A stretch of DNA of 64,000 nt from Gammaproteobacteria bacterium (GTDB lineage: Bacteria; Pseudomonadota; Gammaproteobacteria; Pseudomonadales; Pseudohongiellaceae), in contig PASF01000001.1 of NCBI GenBank assembly GCA_002711845.1, positions 186,001 through 250,000 on the forward strand, given 5' to 3'. A program made the position numbers and the translations under genes. Under the pieces are notes generated by a model. That model was not told where the DNA came from and ran no database searches. It saw only the letters and a program-made list of their open reading frames with translations. Below are positions 8,685 through 17,215 of this stretch, piece by piece. How positions within the stretch are numbered: the stretch's first letter is position 1; each line of letters starts with the position of its first letter.

Positions 8685-9311
8685 ATGACGACCAGCCTTA
8701 AGGAGCCCGAACTGATACCGCTGTTCCCGCTGCGCTCCGTGTTGTTTCCCGGTGGGCGCCTGCCGCTGCAGATATTCGAGCAGCGGTATATTGATCTGGT
8801 CAGTCACTGCATGAAAACCGATACCGGTTTTGGTGTCTGCCTGATCAGCGAAGGCGCAGAAATTGCCCGTCCCGGCACCCGCCAGCAAGTCGAGCGGGTG
8901 GGTATGTATGCCCGCATCGTGGACTGGGATCAGTTGCCCAGCGGCTTGCTGGGCATCACCGTCGAGGGTCAGCACAAGTTCCTGGTTAAGGACTGCTGGG
9001 CGCGCGATGACAAGCTGCTGATGGCGACTGTGCAGTTTGCCCAGGAGGACTTTCTCGGACAGCCCGCTCTGCCGCTGACCGATGCGCATGACGCGCTGGT
9101 GGACTTGTTACGGGATCTGGCCGCGCATCCGCTGATAGAGAGTCTTGACCTGGCAATCGATTTTGATGACCGGCGACAGCTGGCCTGGCGACTGAGCGAA
9201 TTGCTGCCGGTGCCCGCGCGCCAGAAGCAGCAATTGCTGGCGCTGGATGACACCGAGGAGCGGATTCGGGAGATCGAAAACCTGGTCGCCTCAGTGATGC
9301 ATCAGGGTTGA
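8685..9311 (+). CDS. LON-substrate-binding-domain protein
   Basis: 208 residues consisting of one domain like the N-terminal substrate-binding region of Lon protease (LIPLFPLRSVLFPGGRLPLQIFEQRY, later GVCLIS, VGMYARIVDW, G-x-L-G-ITVEGQHKF), without the AAA+ or protease domains. Such stand-alone proteins are common in Gammaproteobacteria and have no settled function. Start at the ATG 10 bases after mpl, preceded by GAGGAAA; MTTSLKEPELIPLFPL is the usual kind of beginning. Likely in one transcript with mpl. Confidence 0.88.
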   Translation: MTTSLKEPELIPLFPLRSVLFPGGRLPLQIFEQRYIDLVSHCMKTDTGFGVCLISEGAEIARPGTRQQVERVGMYARIVDWDQLPSGLLGITVEGQHKFLVKDCWARDDKLLMATVQFAQEDFLGQPALPLTDAHDALVDLLRDLAAHPLIESLDLAIDFDDRRQLAWRLSELLPVPARQKQQLLALDDTEERIREIENLVASVMHQG

Positions 9312-9325
9312 CAGATGCTGACTGC

Positions 9326-9814
9326 TTACCGGGGCAGCAGCTCAGTGACACGGCTGAAATCGACCAGGATCAATAATTCATCCTCCTCATTGTAGACACC
9401 CTGAATAAAACGGGCGCCTGCTTCGTCGCCGGTTGCCGGGGGGGTCTCGATTTCCTGGGCATTCAGGTCGACAATGGCTGACACCTTGTCGACGACTATC
9501 CCCAGCGCAAAATCCTCGATCTCCACCACAATGATGCGTGATTGCTCTGATATGGCGTGATTGGGTAATCCGAACACACCCCGGCCGTTGATCACCGTGA
9601 CCACATTACCGCGCAGATTGATGATACCCAGAATGAATGAAGGCGCGCCGGGCACCGGCGTGATTTCCGTGTAGCGCAGCACCTCGTTCACGCGAGCCGC
9701 ATTGATGGCGTAGGTTTCATCACCCAGGGCAAAGCTGACGTGCTTGATCAGGTGCGCCGACATGTCGTCGGCGTCAGCGTGGTGGTTGTGCTCTGCGATG
9801 AGTGCATTCGTCAT
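9326..9814 (-). CDS. CheW-like chemotaxis adaptor, solitary
   Basis: 162 residues: a His/Asp-rich start (AEHNHHADADD) followed by a single CheW domain (VSFALGDETYAINAARVNEVLR, TPVPGAPSFILGIINLRGNVVTVINGR, IVVEIEDFALGIVVDKVSAIVDL, GVYNEEDELLILVDFSRV). CheW couples chemoreceptors to the CheA kinase. No receptor, CheA, CheB/R or pilus chemosensory gene is visible within this window, so it is separated from any partner. Start at 9814 follows GGAAAC; a longer frame to 9904 lacks a site. Convergent with the LON-domain gene. Confidence 0.92.
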   Translation of the reverse strand: MTNALIAEHNHHADADDMSAHLIKHVSFALGDETYAINAARVNEVLRYTEITPVPGAPSFILGIINLRGNVVTVINGRGVFGLPNHAISEQSRIIVVEIEDFALGIVVDKVSAIVDLNAQEIETPPATGDEAGARFIQGVYNEEDELLILVDFSRVTELLPR

Positions 9815-10010
9815 AACGTGGTTTCCTGCCTTGCCTGCTGCCTGATTGTTGCGGTCGTTATCGAAACTTGCTGGTCTGTACGCTCTAGCGGCAGGTTTGG
9901 GCAAAAATTGAGCACAACATCACCGGGCCTGCTCTGGTCATCGTTTCGGGCTTCCCGCATAATGGCCGGGTAAACGTAAGCGGAAATGCGTAACTGCAGG
10001 AGGTAGGGTG

Positions 10011-10193
10011 ATGTCGGAAGTGTGGTCAAGCCCCGGGACCTGGACCCACGAGCAATGGCTGGTGGCCAGTATTCTCGGGTTCATTGTGCTGGCGGTGATT
10101 GTTGTTGCCTATCGGCTGGCCAGGATTCTACGCAGCGTCAATAGCAAACGCGAGTTGCCCAACTTGCGCCCCGGCCGACGCCCAAGGCGCTAG
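10011..10193 (+). CDS. Small single-helix membrane protein (60 aa)
   Basis: 60 residues with one transmembrane segment (WLVASILGFIVLAVIVVAY) after a short polar start, and a strongly basic C-terminal tail (KRELPNLRPGRRPRR). A strong ribosome-binding site AGGAGG (9998-10003) lies 7 bases before the ATG, which supports translation and decides this ATG over the GTG one codon earlier. By the positive-inside rule the tail should be cytoplasmic. No family recognised. It converges on another tiny membrane protein 14 bp away. Confidence 0.65.
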   Translation: MSEVWSSPGTWTHEQWLVASILGFIVLAVIVVAYRLARILRSVNSKRELPNLRPGRRPRR

Positions 10194-10207
10194 TTAGCGG
10201 CCGTTCT

Positions 10208-10387
10208 CTACCGCATCACGATATCCAGGATTGCCGCGGCACCCGCCAGGCAGACAACGATGCCGCCAAGCCAGCCGAGCAGGGCCAGGACTCGGAACGG
10301 TTTTTCGTTTTCCGGATACAAACCGGATTTTTCGTATTCGCGCTCTTCCGCGCTTGCTGTCGGCTTTGATGGGTTGGTATCGCTCAT
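10208..10387 (-). CDS. Small single-helix membrane protein (59 aa)
   Basis: 59 residues: polar N-terminal half (SDTNPSKPTASAEEREYEKSG) and a C-terminal hydrophobic helix (VLALLGWLGGIVVCLAGAAAILDIV). GGGAG lies about 8 bases before the ATG on this strand. It would sit in the inner membrane with the charged half in the cytoplasm. No family recognised. Its start codon overlaps, on the opposite strand, the first possible start of the serine protease gene. Confidence 0.55.
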   Translation of the reverse strand: MSDTNPSKPTASAEEREYEKSGLYPENEKPFRVLALLGWLGGIVVCLAGAAAILDIVMR

Positions 10388-11267
10388 GACAAACTCCCGC
10401 CTGATGCGTTGGGTTAACAAATCTGCTGGTGCCAGACTGTCTGGCGGCTGGCTGCTGCTGTTGTGCCTGGTATTGATGCCCGCTGACGCCATCGTGATCA
10501 GGCATGATACCGGATATACGCGCTATTTCGCCAGCGAAGCCGATTACCCGGGCGTGTTTCCGCTGTCCCGGCAGGGCCGCCGTAAAGTGTGTGTGGCAAC
10601 CCTGGTGGCGCCGCAGTGGGCGCTGACGGCGGCGCATTGTCTGACGGAAACGCCGATACAGGAGACCCTGGCCGCCGGTGGCGTCTTTGCGGTGGAGATC
10701 AATCGGCAATCGCATGTCATTGATGCCCTGTATCAGCACCCGGGCTGGCCCGGGGCGGGGAGCGCACGATTGCTGCCCCAACAGACAGATCTGGCGCTGC
10801 TGCACCTGGCGACGCCCGCCAGTGCGTCTGCCGTCATTGGGCTGTACCGCGGTGACCAGGAGCAGGCACAGACCATGACCTTTCTGGGTTGGGGGTTTAC
10901 CGGTATCGGCACGACCGGGACTGCCGCCGCTGACGGTCGCCTGCGCTTCGCGCAAAACACGGTGGAGCGCGCCGCCGAACGCTTGCGCTTCGAATTTGAT
11001 GACCCGCGCGACACAGAGGCGACGGCGCTGGAATTTGAGGGTATTCCGGGGTTGGATGACAGCGGTGGACCGGCTCTGATCAGCGAAGAGGGTGTCATGC
11101 AACTGGCCGGTATCGCGGTCGGCGAACTGACCCATCAAGCAGACCGTACCGGACGCTATGGCGCGGTTGTTGTATATGAACGCATCAGCCGGCATCTGGA
11201 CTGGATAGACGCCCAGGTCAAGGGTGAGTGGTCTGCCCCGGAAACACCTGATTTAGCGACAGATTGA
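10386..11267 (+). CDS. Secreted trypsin-like serine protease
   Basis: About 293 residues of the S1 (chymotrypsin) family. A signal peptide is visible (LSGGWLLLLCLVLMPADA). Triad candidates: His in LTAAHC, Asp in TDLALLHL and Ser in LDDSGGPAL. The classical GDSGGP reads DDSGGP, so the oxyanion-hole Gly193 position is Asp, which is unusual and might lower or alter activity. ATG at 10386 gives a longer N-terminus; ATG at 10404 (MRWVNKSAG) is equally possible because no clear ribosome site favours either. Role unknown; secreted or periplasmic proteolysis is the natural guess. Confidence 0.82.
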   Translation: MTNSRLMRWVNKSAGARLSGGWLLLLCLVLMPADAIVIRHDTGYTRYFASEADYPGVFPLSRQGRRKVCVATLVAPQWALTAAHCLTETPIQETLAAGGVFAVEINRQSHVIDALYQHPGWPGAGSARLLPQQTDLALLHLATPASASAVIGLYRGDQEQAQTMTFLGWGFTGIGTTGTAAADGRLRFAQNTVERAAERLRFEFDDPRDTEATALEFEGIPGLDDSGGPALISEEGVMQLAGIAVGELTHQADRTGRYGAVVVYERISRHLDWIDAQVKGEWSAPETPDLATD

Positions 11268-11380
11268 GCTATTTGCAGGTTTGCAGCGTAATCGGCGGAT
11301 GTATATTCGTACAATTTTGATACTATCCAGATAATAAGTGGTGTTGCAGCACGCAACCCGACAACTTCACAGGTGATTTT

Positions 11381-11860
11381 ATGGCAATTCAGATCGGCGA
11401 TGGCATTCCAGCAGCAACCCTGAAGATCATGGGTAAGGAAGGGCCGGAGAATATCACGACCGATGATATTTTTACCGGTAAGAAAGTGGTGCTGTTTGCA
11501 GTGCCGGGAGCCTTTACCCCCGGCTGTTCGGTAACGCATTTACCGGGTTTCGTGGTGAATGCTGACAAGATCAAGGCGAAAGGTGTGGACACGATTGCCT
11601 GCCTGTCAGTCAATGATGCCTTTGTCATGTCAGCCTGGGGCAAGTCACAGAATGCTGATGAGTTGCTGATGCTTGCCGATGGCAACGCGGATTTTGCCGA
11701 AGCACTGGGCCTGACCATGGACGCCAGCGGATTCGGCATGGGCAAGCGCAGCAAGCGCTTTGCCATGATTGTTGATAACGGCAAAGTCAGTTATCTGGGC
11801 GTGGAACCAGCGGGCGGCATTGACGTCAGTTCCGCTGACAATATTCTCGCCCAGCTGTAA
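11381..11860 (+). CDS. Peroxiredoxin, Prx5/thiol-reductase type
   Basis: 159 residues, cytoplasmic. The sequence VVLFAVPGAFTPGCSVTHLPGF contains the peroxidatic Cys in the PGAFTPxCSxxHxPG signature of the Prx5 family, which reduces hydrogen and alkyl peroxides using glutathione/glutaredoxin or thioredoxin. Further landmarks: CLSVNDAFVMSAWGK, LLMLADGNADFAEALGL and GKRSKRFAMIVDNG. Preceded by an AT-rich 113-bp gap, suitable for its own promoter. The hydrolase gene follows after 26 bp in the same direction, so they may be cotranscribed. Confidence 0.94.
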   Translation: MAIQIGDGIPAATLKIMGKEGPENITTDDIFTGKKVVLFAVPGAFTPGCSVTHLPGFVVNADKIKAKGVDTIACLSVNDAFVMSAWGKSQNADELLMLADGNADFAEALGLTMDASGFGMGKRSKRFAMIVDNGKVSYLGVEPAGGIDVSSADNILAQL

Positions 11861-11886
11861 CACGCCACACCCAGGGAGGCAGCCTG

Positions 11887-12633
11887 ATGCTGAAGACCGA
11901 GTATATTGAGTACCATGATGGCGACACCGTGCTCGAAGCCTACATTGCCTATGACGAGGACGCGACCGGGAAGAGGCCCTGTGTGCTGATCGGGCACGAC
12001 TGGTCCGGCCGGCGCGAGTATGCATGCGCCGCCGCCGAACGCATGGCGGATCTGGGTTATATCGGATTCGCGGTCGACGTTTACGGTAAAGGTGTATTTG
12101 GTAAAGATGGCGATACTGAAGGCAACAGCGCCCTGATGATGCCCTTTGCCGACGATCGTGAGCTGCTGCGTCGCCGGATGCACGCGGCACTGGCGGCGGC
12201 GCGCGCGTTGTCCCAGGTGGATGACAGCAATGTCGGCGCTATCGGTTATTGCTTCGGTGGCATGGCGGTGCTGGAGTTGGCCAGGTCCGGCGCTGAGGTC
12301 AAGGGGGTTGCCAGCGTGCACGGTTTGCTGGGCCAGGGTGATGCGCCCAATCAGGCTATCCGGGCCAGTGTCCTGTGTCTGCACGGCCACGACGACCCCA
12401 TGGTGTCACCGGAGCAGGTACTGGCGTTTGAAACCGAGATGAGCGAGGCGCAGGTCGACTGGCAGGTCCATGTCTATGGCGGGACCCGTCATGCCTTCAC
12501 CAATCCGGCAGCCAACAATCCGGGTTTTGGCACGGTATACAGTCAGACTGCGGCTACCCGAGCGGAACAGACGCTGGCAAACTTTTTCCGGGAACTGTTC
12601 GAAGACTTACCGCCACCGGATGTTGCCCCCTGA
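11887..12633 (+). CDS. Dienelactone hydrolase family protein
   Basis: 248 residues, alpha/beta-hydrolase fold. Triad candidates are Cys in GYCFGGMAVLE, Asp in HGHDDPMV and His in GGTRHAFTNP; Cys as nucleophile is the dienelactone hydrolase hallmark. GHDWSGRREYACAAAERMADLGYIG is the conserved early segment. No aromatic-degradation genes are nearby, so a general carboxylester/lactone substrate is likelier than dienelactone itself. GGGAGG before the ATG supports the start. Its stop overlaps the next start by one base (TGATG). Confidence 0.9.
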   Translation: MLKTEYIEYHDGDTVLEAYIAYDEDATGKRPCVLIGHDWSGRREYACAAAERMADLGYIGFAVDVYGKGVFGKDGDTEGNSALMMPFADDRELLRRRMHAALAAARALSQVDDSNVGAIGYCFGGMAVLELARSGAEVKGVASVHGLLGQGDAPNQAIRASVLCLHGHDDPMVSPEQVLAFETEMSEAQVDWQVHVYGGTRHAFTNPAANNPGFGTVYSQTAATRAEQTLANFFRELFEDLPPPDVAP

Positions 12634-13304
12634 TGAGCAAGCCTCGGCATTGTCCCGGTTGCGATGACGGCTGCCAGTATCTCGGCGAAATCGGCGAGCT
12701 GCGGGAGAAAGTCAATGAGCTCAGCGAGCAGGTGCTCACCGATGCCCTGACCGGCCTGTACAATTACCGGCACCTGATCTGGGCCATGAATCAGGAGATC
12801 GAACGCGTTCATCGCAGCGGTGGCGCCTTTTCCGTGATCATGCTGGACTTCGACAATTTCAAGACCCTCAACGACCGCTACGGCCATGAGTTCGGCAATC
12901 AGGTGTTGAAAGCTGCTGGCACTTTCTTTCAGCGCTCCCTGCGCAAGCTAGATATACCCTGCCGCTTTGGCGGTGAGGAATTCGTGCTGGTCCTGCCCTC
13001 AACCGAGTTGCGCGATGCGATTGCGCTGGCGGAGAGGATTCGTGAAGGTGTGGCCCGGATGCAGATGCAGGCGGATGGCCAGCGGGTGCCCCTGTCGATC
13101 AGCATGGGTGTTGATGTGTATCGTGCCAGCGACCGGATATCCCCCGATGTATTTCTTGACCGTGCTGATCAGTATTTGCTGCAGGCCAAACAGTCCGGCA
13201 AAAACCGTGTGCACTACCCGCAGATGGCGGATGCCGCAGACGGCATGTCAGCTGACGAGCGCAGCGCGCTGATGGATGGTTTTGACCGGGACCGCAGCGC
13301 CTGA
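12633..13304 (+). CDS. Small soluble diguanylate cyclase (GGDEF)
   Basis: 223 residues. A short N-terminus with a His-Cys cluster (HCPGCDDGC, residues 6-14) leads through a coiled linker (GELREKVNELSEQVL) into one GGDEF domain: TDALTGLYNYRHL, VIMLDFDNFKTLNDRYGHEFGNQVL, and active site GGEEF. The RxxD inhibitory site (RKLD) is five residues before GGEEF, so product feedback is expected. It should make cyclic di-GMP from two GTP. No membrane or PAS domain; the Cys cluster may be a metal or redox sensor (inference). Translationally coupled to the hydrolase. Confidence 0.93.
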   Translation: MSKPRHCPGCDDGCQYLGEIGELREKVNELSEQVLTDALTGLYNYRHLIWAMNQEIERVHRSGGAFSVIMLDFDNFKTLNDRYGHEFGNQVLKAAGTFFQRSLRKLDIPCRFGGEEFVLVLPSTELRDAIALAERIREGVARMQMQADGQRVPLSISMGVDVYRASDRISPDVFLDRADQYLLQAKQSGKNRVHYPQMADAADGMSADERSALMDGFDRDRSA

Positions 13305-13314
13305 CCCAGGGTTG

Positions 13315-13971
13315 TTACCGGGCCGAGACGGAGTCTTCCAGGGCGTGTATCTGTTTTGCCAGGTGATGCAGAATGGCGGCCGTGGCGCCCCATATCCGAT
13401 ACCCGTCAAAATGTGTTTCCATAAACCGGCGTTCGCGATTCTGGAACTCCATGCTGGCAACCCGGTAATTTTTCGGGTTCAGCAAATACGCCGTAGGCAC
13501 ATAAAAAATCTCCGCCACCTCAACAGGGCACGCCTGCAGCTGTGCCTCGGCCTCGGCCTTGATGAGACCGACAACCGGGGTCACATGAAAGGCTGACGGC
13601 ATGATCAGTGCGGGCAGGGTGCCCATCACCTGAACCGCATGCGACGGCAGACAGGTCTCTTCCTCGGCTTCTCTCAGTGCTGTACGGATGATATCGGCAT
13701 CGTGTGGTTCCGCACTGCCACCGGGCAGGCTGACCTGTCCGGCATGGCTGCGCAGGTGTTTTGTGCGCAAGGTCAGCATGATGCGGCTTTCGCCGCCAGG
13801 GCCGGCGGAGATGACAGGAATCAGTACACCGGCACGGCGCATGTTCCTGCCATCAATCTGCTGATCAGGCCGGAAGCCGTGCTCAGCAGGATCGGGTGGC
13901 AGGATGAGACCCGATGATGACGGTGACAGCCGGAAAAATTCTTCCAGTCGCATTACCAGTCCGTCATTCAT
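13315..13971 (-). CDS. NUDIX hydrolase, CoA-pyrophosphatase (NudL) type
   Basis: 218 residues. The NUDIX box is GGSAEPHDADIIRTALREAEEE, with the REAEEE helix that binds Mg2+, and it is preceded by RSHAGQVSLPGG, the marker of the NudL/coenzyme A diphosphatase subgroup (UPF0035). Such enzymes cleave CoA or acyl-CoA to phosphopantetheine and adenosine bisphosphate. Later landmarks: PVVGLI and the AEIFYVP-x-LL segment. Convergent with the cyclase gene 10 bp away, and 46 bp upstream of the TonB receptor's end. Confidence 0.9.
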   Translation of the reverse strand: MNDGLVMRLEEFFRLSPSSSGLILPPDPAEHGFRPDQQIDGRNMRRAGVLIPVISAGPGGESRIMLTLRTKHLRSHAGQVSLPGGSAEPHDADIIRTALREAEEETCLPSHAVQVMGTLPALIMPSAFHVTPVVGLIKAEAEAQLQACPVEVAEIFYVPTAYLLNPKNYRVASMEFQNRERRFMETHFDGYRIWGATAAILHHLAKQIHALEDSVSAR

Positions 13972-14017
13972 GTCGATGTCTCATCCTGTCACGGCCTTGG
14001 GCGCTCGCCCGGCAAGA

Positions 14018-16135
14018 TCAATTAAAGCGCCAGTCCAGTCCCACAAACGCGCGCAGCGGCTCGCCGGGGAAATAACGATCGCCACCAAAACTGGTCCAGT
14101 CTGCACGCTCGGCATACTTGCGATCGGTCAGGTTCAGGACGTTCACCGACAGGGTCAGGGAGTCAGAGGCCTGCCAGCGGGTGCGCAGGTTTAACACATC
14201 GTGTCCGTCATAGCTGTTGAGGTTTTCAGGGTTGGTGTAATAGTCACCCATCGCCACCCATTGCAGCTCGGTGGTCAGCGTGCTGATCGGCGACCATTGC
14301 AGCTGTACGGTGCCGAAATTGCGTGGCGCTGACTCGACATCGTTACCTTTCAGGTTGACGCCGCCTACCGGTCGATCATTCTCATAGGTATGCCGAGCGT
14401 GATTGTATGCTGCGCTGAGGCGCCAGGCATCACTCAATGCGTACATGCCACTGAGCTCGATACCTTTGTGGCGGGTATGAATGCCATTGAGGTTGACGCG
14501 ATCACCGTTGGTGATGATTTCGTTGTCCTTGTCCATGAAAAAAGCCACAGCTTCGTAGGACCAGTTGCCGCTGGCACCCTGCAGAGCCAGTTCGACGCTG
14601 TCGATTTCTACCGGATCCAGGTCAGCAACCGACTGGTCGTTCTGCAGGCGATACAGTTCGGTCGCCTGCGGCGCGCGGTAGCCGCGGGTAACCCGGAACT
14701 GGACGTTGTGCAGATCATTGAGCTGGTAGCGAATACCCAGCTTGGGTGCAACATTGGCAAAGGTGTCGGAGCGATCGGCCGGGCGGTTGTAGCGGCAGCC
14801 GCCAAATCCGCACGGTGTGCCATCGTCGCGGGTACGACCGCTGATCATGTTGTTGTCGTAGTCGTAGTTCATGCGTTCAAAGCGCATGCCCAGGGTGACA
14901 TCAAAGCCGTTGTCCCAGTAATGCTGCAATTGCACAAATGGGGCAATCTGGGTGGCGTCGACATTGTAGTCGTAGTGTTTGCCTTCAGGTACTGTCGCCC
15001 TGAGGAAGGGCGAACCCTGAGTCGGGCCGTCCTGACCCTGGGTCAGTGCACCTTCAGTGAATTCCAGGTCCAGGCCGGCGGACAACAGTGTGTTGTCGCT
15101 CAGGTCCTTGTAGGTCGCGAACTGCACGCCAACGCTGCTGTGTTCGTTGGTTTCAGTTGGCGAGCCGGGCAGAAAGTGCTGTTTGAAATCCAGATCGGCC
15201 TTGCGGTAATAAGGCGTCATCACCACATCCCAGCCGGAGTCCAGCGCGTAACTGATCCGGGTCCAGGCGCGCGTGCTGCGGTTGTCGCGGTAGGCTTCAG
15301 GATTTGCATTGGTGCGGCGCAGAGCGTCGTCCTTGTAGGCTTCGTTGCCGACCACATAACCGGCTGTTTCCTGATTCAGGTTGGTCGTGGTAATACCGCC
15401 GTCCAGCGTCACACCGTTGCCCAGTTCTGTCTGGTAAAGCCAGGACAATTTCTGTTGGTCGAATCCGCTCTGCGGACGGAAACCTTCCTCGCTGATGCCG
15501 TTGACCAGAAAGGTATGGCTGAAGTTGTCGTTTTCAAAGCCGATGCGGGCATTGCCTCGCAGCGTGCCACGCGGGCCGGCTTCAACGGACAGCTCACGTC
15601 GGTCGTCAGGGTCGGGCAACACCACGTTGATCATGCCGTGGACAGCGTTGGAGCCATAAAAGGCACTGCCCGGGCCGCGGATCACTTCGATGCGCTGGGC
15701 GTTTTCCGAATGCGAATCGAACAGTTCGTTGACGTTACAGAAGCCGGCTGAACGCAGCGGGATGCCTTCCTCGGCCAACAGAAACGCGCCGCAGGCGCCG
15801 CCGCCACTGAGGACCGGCGAGCGAATGGAGATCAGGCTTTCCTGACCATTGTTGCGATTAATGTTGACGCCGGGCAGACGATTGGCAGCTTCCTGGATGT
15901 GGGTATGGGACGTCAGTTGTAATACATCTTCGGACAGAATGGCGATGCTGGCATTCACATTGCTCAAATCTTCCGGCCGGCGCGAGGAAGAGATAACCTG
16001 TATTTCCTCAAGCACGGGCGTCGTGTTCTGGGCATGTGCAGGCATCATTGTCGCAGCGATGGCTGCTGCGCAAGAGGCAGCCAGAAATCGTCGGCCATGC
16101 AGTGGTTTTGTCGTATTGGTCGAATAGAATTCCAC
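14018..16135 (-). CDS. TonB-dependent outer-membrane receptor
   Basis: 705 residues. Signal peptide (LAASCAAAIAATMMPAHA), then a TonB-box-like EEIQVI and plug domain (NVNASIAILSEDVLQL, EAANRLPGVNINRNNGQESLISIRSP, IEVIRGPGSAFYGSNAVHGMINVV) and a beta-barrel ending LDWRFN. The plug has a Cys pair region (GGGACGAFLL and AGFCNVNELF). The substrate is not evident: no siderophore, vitamin or sugar genes adjoin. GTG start chosen because GGGAGAG is 5-6 bases upstream and it gives a proper signal peptide. Imports a scarce nutrient across the outer membrane with TonB energy. Confidence 0.93.
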   Translation of the reverse strand: MEFYSTNTTKPLHGRRFLAASCAAAIAATMMPAHAQNTTPVLEEIQVISSSRRPEDLSNVNASIAILSEDVLQLTSHTHIQEAANRLPGVNINRNNGQESLISIRSPVLSGGGACGAFLLAEEGIPLRSAGFCNVNELFDSHSENAQRIEVIRGPGSAFYGSNAVHGMINVVLPDPDDRRELSVEAGPRGTLRGNARIGFENDNFSHTFLVNGISEEGFRPQSGFDQQKLSWLYQTELGNGVTLDGGITTTNLNQETAGYVVGNEAYKDDALRRTNANPEAYRDNRSTRAWTRISYALDSGWDVVMTPYYRKADLDFKQHFLPGSPTETNEHSSVGVQFATYKDLSDNTLLSAGLDLEFTEGALTQGQDGPTQGSPFLRATVPEGKHYDYNVDATQIAPFVQLQHYWDNGFDVTLGMRFERMNYDYDNNMISGRTRDDGTPCGFGGCRYNRPADRSDTFANVAPKLGIRYQLNDLHNVQFRVTRGYRAPQATELYRLQNDQSVADLDPVEIDSVELALQGASGNWSYEAVAFFMDKDNEIITNGDRVNLNGIHTRHKGIELSGMYALSDAWRLSAAYNHARHTYENDRPVGGVNLKGNDVESAPRNFGTVQLQWSPISTLTTELQWVAMGDYYTNPENLNSYDGHDVLNLRTRWQASDSLTLSVNVLNLTDRKYAERADWTSFGGDRYFPGEPLRAFVGLDWRFN

Positions 16136-16300
16136 GTGAGCTCTCCCTTAGAGTCATGAGCGGTTGGCCTGTTTCAGCCGGTGCAAACGATAGCACAGAT
16201 TGGCCTCGTTTTCTGCTTGCGGCCTGGCCAGTGCGGTGGCTATGCTTGGTGCTATGAAGCATTACAACCTACTAAACCGGAAAAACAGGGGAAATTGCCC

Positions 16301-17095
16301 ATGCAGGTGAAAGATAAAGTCGTGGTGGTCACGGGCGGAGCCCGGGGAATCGGTCGTGCACTGTGTCAGCGCTTTGCCGCCGAAGGGGCCAAAGCAGTCG
16401 TGGTCGCTGATATTCAGCAGGCAGGTATTGATGAGGTCGTGGGGCTGATCAGCGGCCAGACGCAGGCGTTGGGTGTGATCACGGATGTCAGCAGGGAAAG
16501 CGACGTGCAGGCGCTGGTGAGTAAAACCATTGACGCGTATGACCACATTGACCTGTTCTGCGCCAATGCCGGTATCTTTACCGCCGGTGACGAAAACGTC
16601 GATGACAACGCCTGGCAACGCATCTGGGACATCAATGTGATGGGCCATATTTATGCTGCTCGCGCCGTGTTGCCCGGCATGCTGGCGCGCGGAGAAGGCT
16701 ATCTGCTCAATACCGCATCGGCCGCTGGCCTGCTCAGCCAGATCGGCTCGGCACCCTATGCGGTCACCAAACACGCTGCTGTCGGATTTGCTGAATGGCT
16801 GTCCATTACCTACGGCAGTCGCGGTATCAAGGTCTCCGTGTTGTGTCCGCAGGCAGTCAAAACCGACATGACCGCCAATACCCGGGGCGGGGGCGTCGCC
16901 GGCGTGGATGGCATGCTGGAGCCCGATGCGCTGGCACAGACGGTGGTGGAGACGCTGGCGGAAGAACGTTTCCTGTGTCTGCCGCACCCGGAAGTGCTGA
17001 CCTACATGCAGCGCAAGGCGGGCGACTATGATCGCTGGCTGGGCGGCATGCGGCGGCTGCAGGATCGCTTCGCTGATCAATACAAAGATCGCTGA
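16301..17095 (+). CDS. Short-chain dehydrogenase/reductase
   Basis: 264 residues, classical SDR. NAD(P) loop TGGARGIGR (residues 11-19), VVVADIQ with Asp after the second strand (suggesting NAD(H) preference), CANAGIF (NAG motif), Ser in NTASAAG, and YAVTKHA (YxxxK catalytic pair). Substrate unknown. ATG at 16301 is preceded by AGGGGA; a longer frame back to 16181 overlaps the probable TonB-receptor promoter region and has no family match. Confidence 0.92.
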   Translation: MQVKDKVVVVTGGARGIGRALCQRFAAEGAKAVVVADIQQAGIDEVVGLISGQTQALGVITDVSRESDVQALVSKTIDAYDHIDLFCANAGIFTAGDENVDDNAWQRIWDINVMGHIYAARAVLPGMLARGEGYLLNTASAAGLLSQIGSAPYAVTKHAAVGFAEWLSITYGSRGIKVSVLCPQAVKTDMTANTRGGGVAGVDGMLEPDALAQTVVETLAEERFLCLPHPEVLTYMQRKAGDYDRWLGGMRRLQDRFADQYKDR

Positions 17096-17215
17096 TCAGG
17101 GGCACATAACCAGAAAAATACGGGGAAAAAGGTGGTATTCAGGCTTCTGCCAAGACATCGCCAATGATAAATGTTAGGGTGTCGCCCGTTAAAGTCTAAA
17201 TACAGGAACTAAACA

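Noticed and set aside
10194-11195. 333-codon minus-strand frame across the serine protease
   Set aside because: Antisense to a gene with signal peptide and catalytic triad; no domain in the product.
14390-15751. 453-codon plus-strand frame inside the TonB receptor
   Set aside because: The receptor on the minus strand is complete with signal peptide, plug and barrel; the plus-strand product is Val/Ala/Gly-rich with no recognisable motif.
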